DNA of 16,363 nucleotides from Treponema sp. (GCA_023231445.1 JALNVF010000076.1:1-16363), one strand, 5' to 3'. Shown: positions 7,112 to 14,603, counted from the stretch's first letter. Made by a program: numbers and translations. Notes: generated by a model from the letters alone, not told the origin.

Positions 7112-8032
7112 ATGAGAAGAAATTACGTAGTACTATCAGTACTGGCAGTCTGTGCGGCAGTAGTTCTTACCGTTTCGTGCAGCAAAAAAACAGAAGTAAA
7201 ACCGGCTGCTGCAGAAACCTCTTCAGACGGTGCAAGCCCGTTCCTTCAGCAGCTCCGCAAAACCGGCGTGCTTAAAGTCGGATCATCGGGCGATTCTCCG
7301 TTTGCCTACATTGATCAGAAAACGGGAAGTTTCGACGGGGTGGACGCCGAAATCATCAAGGAAGCAGCAAAGCGTCTTGGAATCCAGAAAGTTGAAATGT
7401 CACTGATTCCATTCAGCGAACTTATCCTCAATCTGAACAACGGCAACATCGACATTATTGCAGACTGTATGTATACCCGTGCAGACCGCGGCGAAAAGGT
7501 ATATTTCGGCGACATCTGGTACACACAGGGCGGCGGTCTTCTTGCATCAGAGAAGAGTCCTGTAAACGGCCAGTCAACGTTTGATCCGAAAACAACCCGT
7601 GTCGGCTATACGGAAGGAACCGCATGGCAGTATGTCGTACAGGGCTGGCAGAAAGACGGCCTTATTAAAGATGCCGTAGCCACCGGGGATCAGAGTGAAT
7701 CAATAGTTGCTCTTCAGTACGGTAAAATCGACGCATTTCTTACTGACAGCACGGTTGTAGAAAGTCTTTTTGCCAATTCACCCGATACCCTTAAAGGGCT
7801 TAAACTCTGTTCGGATTATAAGGATGTTCCGGAAACGATCGGACGTATTGCTCCGGCTGTTTCGTTCGACCATATTGCGTTTATGAAGGAACTTAATAAC
7901 GTTGTGATGACGCTGCGCGATGAAGGTTTTATTGACGGTGTATTCAAGAAGTATGGTCTTGATCCGAAACTTCACACAATTACAAATGATCCTGCACAGC
8001 GTTTGTGCACGGTCAATTCACGCGACAACTAA
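7112..8032 (+). CDS. Amino-acid ABC transporter substrate-binding lipoprotein (family 3)
   Basis: 306 residues. It starts with a lipoprotein signal peptide: basic MRRN, a hydrophobic core (about 6-21) and a relaxed lipobox LTVSC with the modified cysteine at C23, followed by a charged, Ala-rich linker to about residue 42. The rest is a bacterial extracellular solute-binding protein of family 3 (polar amino acids): GVLKVGSSGDSPFAY, FDGVDAEIIKEAAKRLG, SELILNLNNGNIDIIAD, a hinge around TRVGYTEGTAWQ and a second lobe ALQYGKIDAFLTD. It should bind an amino acid outside the inner membrane and hand it to the permease encoded downstream. A CAGGAGG lies 7 nt before the ATG. The ligand cannot be read from the sequence; GABA or glutamate is suggested by the neighbouring gabT/4hbD genes. 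The C-terminal tail after LDPK (about 25 residues) is longer than the fold requires. Confidence 0.92.
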   Translation: MRRNYVVLSVLAVCAAVVLTVSCSKKTEVKPAAAETSSDGASPFLQQLRKTGVLKVGSSGDSPFAYIDQKTGSFDGVDAEIIKEAAKRLGIQKVEMSLIPFSELILNLNNGNIDIIADCMYTRADRGEKVYFGDIWYTQGGGLLASEKSPVNGQSTFDPKTTRVGYTEGTAWQYVVQGWQKDGLIKDAVATGDQSESIVALQYGKIDAFLTDSTVVESLFANSPDTLKGLKLCSDYKDVPETIGRIAPAVSFDHIAFMKELNNVVMTLRDEGFIDGVFKKYGLDPKLHTITNDPAQRLCTVNSRDN

Positions 8033-8082
8033 TCAATAGAAAACGGCAGCTGTTCTGAATTAATATAACTATCTGACGGGAT

Positions 8083-8109
8083 ACGGCCAGTGCTTTACAG
8101 TCCGGCCGT
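8083..8109 (+). other. Hairpin between binding-protein and ATPase genes
   Basis: ACGGCC (8083-8088) pairs with GGCCGT (8104-8109) across a 15-nt loop in the 125-bp gap; a TTTTT run starts about 10 nt later. Such intercistronic hairpins often protect the abundant binding-protein mRNA or reduce expression of the downstream transporter genes. It is short, so the support is modest. Confidence 0.35.
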
Positions 8110-8157
8110 TCCTGGTACTGTTTTTAATAATTCCGGACAGTGTCAAGCGAGGTGTAT

Positions 8158-8892
8158 ATGGCGCTGCTTGAAGTACGCAGTCTCAAAAAGAGCTTTGGCG
8201 AATTGAATGTGCTTCAGAACATAGATCTTGATATTTCAAAGGGAGAAGTTCTTGTCATTATCGGACCGTCGGGAAGCGGAAAAAGTACGCTGCTGCGGTG
8301 TCTGAATCTGCTTGTAGAACCGACAAGCGGTACTATTTCGTATAACGGACAGAATATTCTTGCAAAAAAATTTGATGTTCCGAAATACCGGCAGCGCGTT
8401 GGTATGTGTTTTCAGAGGTTTAATCTTTTTCCGTTCATGACGGTTCTTGACAATGTAACGTTTGCTCCTCGCGGACTTCTGCATCAGAAAAAGGATGAGG
8501 CTGAAGAGCATGCGTATGAGCTTCTCCGGAAAGTCGGAATGGAATCAAAGGCAGCTGTTTATCCGGGGACATTGAGCGGCGGTCAGCAGCAGCGCGTTGC
8601 AATTGCCCGTACGCTTGCCATGAATCCCGAGATTATTCTGTTTGACGAGCCTACAAGTGCACTTGATCCTGAACTAGTGGGCGAGGTACTTAACGTCATG
8701 CGTGAACTTGCAACGGAAAGTATGACGATGGCGGTTGTTACACATGAAATGCAGTTTGCACGGGATGTTGCCGATCGGGTTGTTTTTGTTGACGGCGGCT
8801 ATATTGTTGAGGACAGCTCTCCTGAAGAGATGTTTACTGCACCGAAGAACGAACGGACACGGACGTTTCTTTCACGGATACTTAATAAATAA
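8158..8892 (+). CDS. Amino-acid ABC transporter ATP-binding protein
   Basis: 244 residues from the ATG at 8158, which has GAGG 5 nt upstream; an in-frame GTG at 8140 would add six residues without a better ribosome site. All ABC ATPase motifs are present: Walker [10 protein letters not shown] at 36-44, Q-loop FQRFNLFPF (about 85-93), signature LSGGQQQR, Walker [13 protein letters not shown], and the switch histidine in VVTHEMQFA. The FNLFPF and DNVTFAP segments place it in the polar amino-acid uptake group (GlnQ/HisP-like). It powers import as a dimer on the cytoplasmic side of the permease encoded 15 bp downstream. The second residue of the usual FQQFNLFPH block is Arg here and the final His is Phe, a minor departure from the family norm. 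Confidence 0.95.
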   Translation: MALLEVRSLKKSFGELNVLQNIDLDISKGEVLVIIGPSGSGKSTLLRCLNLLVEPTSGTISYNGQNILAKKFDVPKYRQRVGMCFQRFNLFPFMTVLDNVTFAPRGLLHQKKDEAEEHAYELLRKVGMESKAAVYPGTLSGGQQQRVAIARTLAMNPEIILFDEPTSALDPELVGEVLNVMRELATESMTMAVVTHEMQFARDVADRVVFVDGGYIVEDSSPEEMFTAPKNERTRTFLSRILNK

Positions 8893-8907
8893 CAGGGAGG
8901 AGCTGCG

Positions 8908-9624
8908 ATGAATGTACTGCAGAATTTAAACTGGTCAAAAGCGTTTACCGAGCTGCTTCCGAAACTTCTTGGAAATGCGCTTTTTATTGTTGTATTTGCG
9001 ACTATTGTCGGATTTTTAATCGGAATAGTATTCGGCTTTCTGCTTGCTCTTGCCCGTGTTTCAAGAAACAAGGTACTGGTGCGCATTGTCGTACTTTTTC
9101 AGGAACTGATACGCGGAACCCCTCTGCTTGTCCAGCTGGTGTATATGTACTATGTTGTTCCGCTTCTGATTGAACTTGTTATGGAACTTCTTGGCTTTCA
9201 CGGGTTTAAACTTAATATGACAAGTCTTGCCGCCGGTACTTTGGGCTTAGGAATAAACTACGGTACGTATATTTCAGAAGTTATCCGGGGAGCAATTATT
9301 TCTGTTGATAAAGGTCAGATGGAAGCAGCGCTTGCGCTGGGATTCACACCTAATCAGTCTCTTATGCGTGTCGTTGTTCCACAGGCATTGAGCAGTTCGA
9401 TTCCGGTATTCGGAAATTATCTTGTTATGCTGGTAAAGGATACGTCACTTATGGCATATATCACTGTTCCTGACTTTCTGCTCACGACGAAAGCATATTG
9501 CACGCAGACGTTTCTTACGATAGAATCATATACGATACTGGCACTTGTATATCTCGTAATTTGTATTCCACTCGGAATTCTTACGAAATATATTGAACGA
9601 AAATGCAACCAGAGTAAAAGGTAG
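8908..9624 (+). CDS. Amino-acid ABC transporter permease (His/Glu/Gln/Arg/opine type)
   Basis: 238 residues, the usual size of this family. Hydrophobic segments lie at about 20-45, 78-100, 110-130 and 203-227, with further membrane stretches around 165-190. The family signature RGTPLLVQL is at about 69-77, and the EAA-loop that docks on the ATPase is QMEAALALGFTPNQSLMRVVVPQA at about 137-160 (E-A-A replaced by E-A-A-L, G at the conserved place). A GGGAGGAG ribosome site precedes the ATG. It forms the membrane channel, probably as a homodimer since only one permease gene is present. The operon order (binding protein, ATPase, permease) and tight spacing support one importer. Confidence 0.94.
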   Translation: MNVLQNLNWSKAFTELLPKLLGNALFIVVFATIVGFLIGIVFGFLLALARVSRNKVLVRIVVLFQELIRGTPLLVQLVYMYYVVPLLIELVMELLGFHGFKLNMTSLAAGTLGLGINYGTYISEVIRGAIISVDKGQMEAALALGFTPNQSLMRVVVPQALSSSIPVFGNYLVMLVKDTSLMAYITVPDFLLTTKAYCTQTFLTIESYTILALVYLVICIPLGILTKYIERKCNQSKR

Positions 9625-9643
9625 CATGCAGCAGGAGAAAAAA

Positions 9644-10216
9644 ATGAAGAAAGTAATCGTGACACTTGGCCGTGAATTCGGCTGCAACGCACGTGAAATA
9701 GGCCGTCAGCTTGCAGCTAAGCTCGGCGTAGGCTTCTATGACCATGAACTTGTAGACCGTGCTGCACAGCGTGCAGGTATTTCAGGCGGAATGGTACTTA
9801 ACAACGACGACTTCGATTACGGTATGGACAAATGTTTTTATACGGAAAAGGCGATAGAAGCACAGGGATATGTCATCCGCGATATTGCCAACCATGAATC
9901 ATGTGTACTGCTCGGACGATGTTCCGATTTTTTTCTTTCAGAATTTCCGTCAGTTCTGCATACTTTTGTGTATGCACCCCTGCCATACCGGGTTCATCAT
10001 GTTTCGGAAGCCTATAAACTCGACCGCAGGGCAGCTGAAAAGCTCATTGCAAAAATAGATGAGAAACGCCACAGTTATTACCGGTATGTTACAGGCCGTA
10101 ACAGGGGTGACCGTCACGGACGTAATCTGATGATCGACGTTGAAAAGTTCGGTATTGAAGGTACTGTTGAACTGATCTGTCAGGCATGCAGCCAGCTGGG
10201 GCTCGGTTCGGAGTAA
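9644..10216 (+). CDS. Cytidylate-kinase-like family protein
   Basis: 190 residues from the ATG at 9644, chosen because AGGAG lies 6 nt upstream and the family begins with this strand (MKKVIVTLGREFG); an upstream in-frame start at 9593 would overlap the permease gene by 32 bp. It resembles the cytidylate kinase-like (Cytidylate_kin2) group: I.T.GREFG...REIG..LA.KLG..FYD.EL at residues 4-36, VLLGRCSDF near 87-95 and an Arg-rich YYRYVTG region. In relatives the loop after GREFG is usually Gly/Ser-rich; here it is GCNAREIG, so nucleotide binding may be altered. True Cmk is generally longer. It follows the permease by 19 bp, so it is probably in the importer operon, although a nucleotide kinase has no obvious part in amino-acid uptake. 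Its stop is 13 bp from the convergent patB stop. Function unknown. Confidence 0.8.
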   Translation: MKKVIVTLGREFGCNAREIGRQLAAKLGVGFYDHELVDRAAQRAGISGGMVLNNDDFDYGMDKCFYTEKAIEAQGYVIRDIANHESCVLLGRCSDFFLSEFPSVLHTFVYAPLPYRVHHVSEAYKLDRRAAEKLIAKIDEKRHSYYRYVTGRNRGDRHGRNLMIDVEKFGIEGTVELICQACSQLGLGSE

Positions 10217-10229
10217 TTGATAACAGTAA

Positions 10230-11408
10230 TCAGCAGTTTCCGACGTATTCTTTATAAGCTGCTATACCCTTTTTAAGCCGTTGTAATCCGTCCCGGAGCA
10301 TGGTCCGTGGGCATGCAATGTTCATCCGGAAAAACAGGTTACCGTTTCCTCCGTATGGAGCACCTTCTGAAAGGTGAAGGCCTGTTTTTTCACGGATAAA
10401 GGGTACAAGACCTGACGAACCGCAGTTCAGCTTTGCACAATCAATCCAGAGCAGGTACGTTGCCTGTGACGGAACAGGATGAAGCTCCGGCAGTTCATTT
10501 TTAATAAATTCAGCTGCAGCTGTTTTATTACCGTACAGATAGGTACGCAGTTCATCGAGCCATGATGCACCCGATGTAAAAGCTGCAACGGCTGCCGGTA
10601 TGGCAAAGTCGTTTGGTTCGGCGATTTCATCAGTATTGAGCGCGCGGGTGACTTTATGGCGGAGTGTTTCATCGGGGATACAGACTGCAGCTGTCTGAAG
10701 ACCTGCAAGATTAAATGCTTTCGTCGGAGCAATGCAGGTTATGCTGTTTATCCTGCATTCGGCGGAAACAGATGCAAACGGTATGTATTCATATCCGGGG
10801 TCGGTAATATCACCGTGAATTTCATCGGATATAACGACGACATGATGTTTTAAGCAGAGCATTCCTATTCTTGCAAGTGTTTCTTTGTCCCATAATTTTC
10901 CCACAGGATTGTGAGGATTACACAGAATCATGAGCGTTGTCTGAGGATCTGAAAGTTTTTTTTCAAGATCGGTAAAATCCACGCTGTATCCGGTTCCGTC
11001 GTATAAAAGGGGGCTGTCGGAAATACGCCTTCCATTATTAATAATCGAATTAAAAAAAATGTTATACACGGGTGTCTGGACAAGGACTTTCTCGTCCGGA
11101 GTAGTCAGTTTACGGACAATACTCGAAATGGCTGGAACGACACCCGTACAGTAAACAAGCCATTCTTTCTGCATTGCAAAACCGTGACGTTTTTTCCACC
11201 ATCCGGTAACTGCGTCATACCATTCATCCGTTACAACCGAATAACCGAAAACACCGTGTTCCGCCCTGCGCATGACCGCAGATCTGATTTCCGGTGCAGC
11301 GGGAAAGTCCATATCAGCTACCCACATAGGCAGCTCTCCGTTTCCGGCATTCCATTTAAGGGAACCGGTATCCTGTCTGTTGACAGGTGTATCAAAATCA
11401 TACGGCAT
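10230..11408 (-). CDS. patB: PatB/MalY-type pyridoxal-phosphate C-S lyase / aminotransferase
   Basis: 392 residues, a full-length fold-type I PLP enzyme. The start FDTPVNRQDTGSLKW..........LPMWVADMDFPA is the mark of the MalY/PatB group, and the cofactor residues are visible: NPHNPVGK at 164-171, SDEIHGD at 194-200 and the Schiff-base lysine K230 in APTKAFNLAGLQ. The C-terminal Arg for the substrate carboxylate is in NLFFRMNIACPR. Members split cystathionine or cysteine (beta-C-S lyase, releasing H2S, ammonia and pyruvate); in oral treponemes such enzymes (cystalysin-like) are known, but the exact substrate here is open. An AGGAGG lies 11 nt before the ATG. It is the second gene after DUF3737, with a 17-bp gap, and both are likely under the MerR-type regulator upstream. 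Confidence 0.9.
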   Translation of the reverse strand: MPYDFDTPVNRQDTGSLKWNAGNGELPMWVADMDFPAAPEIRSAVMRRAEHGVFGYSVVTDEWYDAVTGWWKKRHGFAMQKEWLVYCTGVVPAISSIVRKLTTPDEKVLVQTPVYNIFFNSIINNGRRISDSPLLYDGTGYSVDFTDLEKKLSDPQTTLMILCNPHNPVGKLWDKETLARIGMLCLKHHVVVISDEIHGDITDPGYEYIPFASVSAECRINSITCIAPTKAFNLAGLQTAAVCIPDETLRHKVTRALNTDEIAEPNDFAIPAAVAAFTSGASWLDELRTYLYGNKTAAAEFIKNELPELHPVPSQATYLLWIDCAKLNCGSSGLVPFIREKTGLHLSEGAPYGGNGNLFFRMNIACPRTMLRDGLQRLKKGIAAYKEYVGNC

Positions 11409-11425
11409 GTGTTCTGCATCCTCCT

Positions 11426-12316
11426 TTACACAACGGCTTTTAAATTTCCACGCTGTACATCGACAGGTTTTCCTGCGCAGTAGATTTTTGTTTTTGACAC
11501 GTCGACTTTATCCGCTTCCATAATCAGTGTATCTATCCTGTCAGCACGGATACAGCCGCCCGAAGGATTCTTAACGCTGTCGATGGCACCTTTAATTTCT
11601 GCATCGACTGTTGAATATTCAAATGCCAGACTTGTATTAAGCAGCGTACAGTCCTTTAGTACAAGACTGTCACAATAACACATGCCCTGAAGACTTTCGA
11701 TCGTACAGTTTACCAGCGTCAGGTTCTTTGAATTCCACCCCAGATATTCGCTTGAAATAAACGAATCATATACGGTTACGTCTCTGCTGTTCCAGAATGC
11801 GTCTTTCGTCAGTATTTTTGCGTTGTGAATTTCAACGTTCCTGACACCGTCAAAAGCATATCCTCCGGTAAGGGAAAAATCAGTTATAGTCATATCTTCA
11901 CTGTTCATGGCAAAATAGTCGCCCTGTGCAGTGACGTGTTCCAGTCTGGCAGTACTGCAGTTCCATAATGTTTCCGCCGCATTCGGAAGTGATACGTTTT
12001 TAAGCAGAATTCCATTACAACGGCGGAAACTTTTTGGTGCCTGAATGATGCTGTCTTCCACAGATATCGTGTCAGTATACCATACACCTGCACGCGCCGT
12101 CTCAAGCCATGTACTGTTTTTTACAGAAATATTTCTGCTGTACCATACAGGATATTTCCATTTGAATATGCTGTCTTCAATTTCTATATTACGGCTTTCT
12201 TTGAGCGGTGATTCTCCGTCGGCAAAGATTGTATTGACTATATGCACATTTTCGCTTTGAAAAAGCGCCCGTTCTCCTGTGAGAATTTCATGATTGTATT
12301 CTTTTTTCTGTTTCAA
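11426..12316 (-). CDS. DUF3737 family beta-helix protein
   Basis: 296 residues from a TTG start at 12316; AGGAG lies 7 nt upstream and the first in-frame ATG is far inside the conserved region, so the TTG is well supported. The sequence is a run of short strands with repeating patterns such as NIEIEDSIFKWKYPVWYS, ISVKNSTWLETARAGVWY and VTVYDSFISSEYLGWNSKNLTL, as expected of a right-handed parallel beta-helix. It matches the DUF3737 family, whose activity is not known; there is no signal peptide, so it is probably cytoplasmic. It precedes patB by 17 bp, a common partnership in Firmicutes by my recollection, and follows the merR-like gene on the same strand with its own likely promoter at about 12344-12374. 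It may serve a carbohydrate or surface-polymer role; that is a guess. Confidence 0.88.
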   Translation of the reverse strand: MKQKKEYNHEILTGERALFQSENVHIVNTIFADGESPLKESRNIEIEDSIFKWKYPVWYSRNISVKNSTWLETARAGVWYTDTISVEDSIIQAPKSFRRCNGILLKNVSLPNAAETLWNCSTARLEHVTAQGDYFAMNSEDMTITDFSLTGGYAFDGVRNVEIHNAKILTKDAFWNSRDVTVYDSFISSEYLGWNSKNLTLVNCTIESLQGMCYCDSLVLKDCTLLNTSLAFEYSTVDAEIKGAIDSVKNPSGGCIRADRIDTLIMEADKVDVSKTKIYCAGKPVDVQRGNLKAVV

Positions 12317-12343
12317 TAAAAACTCCTGTACTCATATTTAAAA

Positions 12344-12374
12344 ATACAACTTTGAGTGGACTTCAGGGAAAGGA
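12344..12374 (-). promoter_or_regulatory. MerR-type operator/promoter of DUF3737-patB
   Basis: On the minus strand, TTTCCC and TATTTT flank a 19-bp spacer, the long spacing seen with MerR regulators. Within it is CCTGAAGTCCACTCAAAG (12350-12367), an imperfect dyad close to the AdhR/NmlR operator pattern CTT..AGT..ACT..AAG known in Bacillus and lactobacilli. The -35 is poor, as expected for an activator-dependent promoter. The TTG start of DUF3737 follows about 30 nt later. Confidence 0.5.
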
Positions 12375-12433
12375 AAATTAAAAACCTGATAATTATCTGC
12401 TGTGTAATTTTTCAAGGAAAACTTTTTATTTTA

Positions 12434-12461
12434 ATACCGAGCAGTCATTCCTGTGCGGTAT
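12434..12461. other. Hairpin downstream of the merR-like gene
   Basis: ATACCG (12434-12439) and CGGTAT (12456-12461) form a 6-bp outer stem, with CAG/CTG continuing after a 2x2 internal loop and a 6-nt loop. It lies 65 bp past the merR-like stop. On the minus strand the bases after it are A-rich rather than T-rich, so it would be a weak terminator at best. Confidence 0.3.
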
Positions 12462-12525
12462 AATCGGCATCGTCAGGGAGATTGCCTGTATGCTGCACAG
12501 AAAACAGTTTGTACAGATGAAGCAG

Positions 12526-12900
12526 TTACAGCAGTTTTTTTTCGGTTTCCTTCATTTTGTCTTCGTAATGCGCCACTTTCCAGGCCAGCCGTTCGCGGCC
12601 TGCCTGCATTTCTGCGATGCGTTTGTCCAGTTCGGAAAGCTGTTCTTCCAGCAGCGCTTTGCGTGCAGCATCAGTAGAATTACCTTTCTGAAAAAGCGAT
12701 ACATATTCAGTAAGCGCTTCAATGGAAACGTTTGCACTTCTCATGCATTTTATGAATTCAATCCAGTTGCAGTCTGTTTCTCCGTAATCCCTGAAACCGC
12801 TTTTATCACGGGGAACCGGAGGAAGAAGTCCTATGCGTTCATAATATCTGAGTGTATCAATTGAAATAGTATATTTTCTGGAAACTTCAGCAATCGTCAT
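12526..12900 (-). CDS. adhR: MerR-family thiol-sensing regulator (AdhR/NmlR type)
   Basis: 124 residues. The N-terminal 70 form the MerR winged helix-turn-helix (TIAEVSRKYTISIDTLRYYERIG..PPVPR), followed by FRDYGE and WIEFIKCMRSANVSIEALTEY, then a dimerising coiled coil at about 78-122. The single conserved cysteine of AdhR-type regulators, Cys52 in the Bacillus subtilis protein as I recall it, is present at exactly residue 52 (FIKCMR); a second one, C44, is extra. AdhR proteins sense aldehydes or other electrophiles through this thiol and activate detoxification genes. The protein has no C-terminal metal-binding cysteines. AGGAG lies 7 nt before the ATG, and its own promoter has the MerR 19-bp spacer. 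Likely targets are its own gene and DUF3737-patB downstream; the neighbouring 4-hydroxybutyrate pathway makes an aldehyde, but no link is shown. Confidence 0.9.
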   Translation of the reverse strand: MTIAEVSRKYTISIDTLRYYERIGLLPPVPRDKSGFRDYGETDCNWIEFIKCMRSANVSIEALTEYVSLFQKGNSTDAARKALLEEQLSELDKRIAEMQAGRERLAWKVAHYEDKMKETEKKLL

Positions 12901-12939
12901 TTTATATCTCCTGTGAAAATCCGTGACTGACCTGTTTAT

Positions 12940-12970
12940 AACATATAGTCCGGAGTAAGCTATAGGTCAA
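12940..12970 (-). promoter_or_regulatory. merR promoter with 19-bp spacer
   Basis: On the minus strand TTGACC (12965-12970) and TATGTT (12940-12945) are separated by exactly 19 bp. The spacer contains AGCTTACTCCGGA, a rough dyad whose right half (ACTCC) matches the AdhR/NmlR operator. The over-long spacer is the signature of promoters twisted into activity by MerR proteins, which suggests autoregulation. Confidence 0.6.
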
Positions 12971-13015
12971 GTACATCTTCTATACCTGATCCGTATTTTT
13001 TATTCGTGCAGAGGG

Positions 13016-13055
13016 TTTAATACCCCGCCCCCTGGGGCGTATGAGGGGTATTAAA
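13016..13055. other. Nested perfect palindrome behind the MFS gene
   Basis: Outer arms TTTAATACCCC (13016-13026) and GGGGTATTAAA (13045-13055) match perfectly over 11 bp. Between them GCCCC (13027-13031) and GGGGC (13034-13038) form a second hairpin with a 2-nt centre. It lies 17 bp after the stop of the MFS gene and about 45 bp upstream of the merR promoter. It may end MFS transcription, though no T-run follows on the minus strand, or be a protein-binding or repeat element. Confidence 0.6.
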
Positions 13056-13072
13056 TCCTGACTGCAATACCT

Positions 13073-14404
13073 TTAGAGAACTCCATACCTCGACGCTTGC
13101 GTTGAGTTTGGTGATTCTTCCAGTTTCCACAGGTTTTTGTCACGTCTGAACAAGACACAGGTGAATATACCCAGGAATGCAATCACGAAAAAGAAGAATG
13201 CTGCTCCCGAACCTTTCCCGCTGCCGAAAAGGAGGAGCAGTATGCTTCCCGTACGCTGTACCTGCATAACAGGTTCGAACACCTTATCTACTAAAATACC
13301 TCCGAGAAAGTACCCGACCGGAATCGTAAAGAACTGTAATGTATTTCGTACGGAATATACGCGTCCCTGCAGTTCGACCGGAATATATTCGCGGAGTACC
13401 GCATCAAGATTTGTACTCATGAGAGGAATAAAAATCCATCCGAGAAAGCCTCCCGTGCACCACACCGGTACGGTTCTGCCGAACGCAAGGATAAAATTTT
13501 CGAAACTCATGGAAAACAGAAGCGTGTTGCAGATAACCCGTATGCGGCTTTTTGGTTTTCCCAGAAGCGACGCTATAATGCTTCCTGCAAGCATTGCAAT
13601 GCCCATAACCGCGTTTACGGTACCGAGTGCCCGCTGACCTCCGTTTATGCGCGAAAGAAGCATGGCAGGAAATGCAGCCTGGTACATAGAAGCCGTCAGA
13701 TTGATGCATGCAAGGAACAGAATGAGATCAAAAATACCACGTTTGTTATGCAGATATTTTATTCCCGTTTGCGCCGACATTATAAATGACTCTTTCTTTT
13801 CTGGAGGTACGGTATTCTCCGGAATCCTGATACAGAAAAACAGCGTAATGAATGCAACGCCGAATGTCAGCAGGTCGAAACAGAGTACGGCCGTCATTCC
13901 TGCAAATGCAAGAAAGGCAGTTGCAAGTATGGGCGTACCGATTGAATTCAGTGCATTGGAAAAATACCGCATGCCGCCGATTTTCTGATAATATTTCCGC
14001 GGAAGAATGCGTGTAACCGCAACCTCCGATGCCGGCTGCTGGACGGTATTCATTAACCCGTTGAGCGCGTTAAGAACGTACAGATGCCATAATGCAAGCG
14101 TACCGGTTTTCAGCAGCAGAAAAACGGTAACAGTTCCCATAGCTGCAACAGTATCGCATATAAGCATAATGCGTTTTTTGTTCCAGCGGTCGCTGATAGT
14201 TCCGGCAAATATGCTCAGAATTACATACGGTGCATAGGAACAGATCATGAGAAGGGATGTTGCAAGCGCGGATCCTTTCTGTTCATACGACCAAATGACA
14301 AGCGCATAACTTGTCATCGCGCTGCCGAGTTCGGAAAACGACTGAGTACTCCACAAAAGCAGAAATGCTTTTGCTTCTGATAAGAATGAATTACTATGTT
14401 TCAT
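13073..14404 (-). CDS. MFS efflux transporter, DHA3 (macrolide-efflux-like) type
   Basis: 443 residues from the ATG at 14404, chosen because CAGGAG lies 9 nt upstream; an in-frame ATG at 14449 would add 15 residues without a ribosome site. The protein is membrane-embedded with about 10-12 hydrophobic segments. N-terminal LLLWSTQSFSELGSAMTSYAL, the loop 2-3 motif GTISDRWNKKR (MFS motif A) at about 68-78 and TVQQPASEVAVTRILP are typical of the MFS_3/DHA3 branch that includes macrolide exporters such as Mef and the EntS-like group. It probably exports a drug or secondary metabolite using the proton gradient. A regulator with a drug-binding GyrI-like domain is divergent to it, and the gap between them carries the palindrome array. 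Substrate unknown. Confidence 0.88.
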   Translation of the reverse strand: MKHSNSFLSEAKAFLLLWSTQSFSELGSAMTSYALVIWSYEQKGSALATSLLMICSYAPYVILSIFAGTISDRWNKKRIMLICDTVAAMGTVTVFLLLKTGTLALWHLYVLNALNGLMNTVQQPASEVAVTRILPRKYYQKIGGMRYFSNALNSIGTPILATAFLAFAGMTAVLCFDLLTFGVAFITLFFCIRIPENTVPPEKKESFIMSAQTGIKYLHNKRGIFDLILFLACINLTASMYQAAFPAMLLSRINGGQRALGTVNAVMGIAMLAGSIIASLLGKPKSRIRVICNTLLFSMSFENFILAFGRTVPVWCTGGFLGWIFIPLMSTNLDAVLREYIPVELQGRVYSVRNTLQFFTIPVGYFLGGILVDKVFEPVMQVQRTGSILLLLFGSGKGSGAAFFFFVIAFLGIFTCVLFRRDKNLWKLEESPNSTQASRYGVL

Positions 14405-14574
14405 TTGACTTTGCTCCTGATAAATACTAAAAAATAAGCAGAGATGCAAAGTCGGAGAGACGAAAACGAATTATTTTTTCTCCATACAGGAACTGCTGCG
14501 CAGGTTATTAAAAACAGGCAGCGTATCTCTCAGACCCTGCACGGAGCGGAAACAATACACAGTATCATGCTTAA

Positions 14575-14603
14575 AACATAACGGAAGCGGCCGGTTTTGA
14601 CAA
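14575..14603 (-). promoter_or_regulatory. Promoter of the MFS gene
   Basis: On the minus strand TTGTCA (14598-14603) and TATGTT (14575-14580) are separated by 17 bp. Transcription would start near 14568, giving a leader of about 160 nt. The palindrome array ends 59 bp upstream of the -35 box, a position suited to an activator or to DNA looping. Confidence 0.6.

Noticed and set aside
7029..7115. 28-codon open frame through the importer leader, stop overlapping the binding-protein ATG
   Set aside because: It has no ribosome site and runs straight through the terminator stem; probably chance, since the overlap results from ATGA alone.
14405..14449. Longer MFS start at 14449
   Set aside because: The added residues lack a ribosome site, whereas CAGGAG precedes the ATG at 14404.
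14528..14533. CTGAGA (minus strand) in the MFS leader as a TPP riboswitch element
   Set aside because: The rest of the THI box (GAACCTGAT and the second conserved helix) is absent, and the downstream gene is a drug-efflux type.
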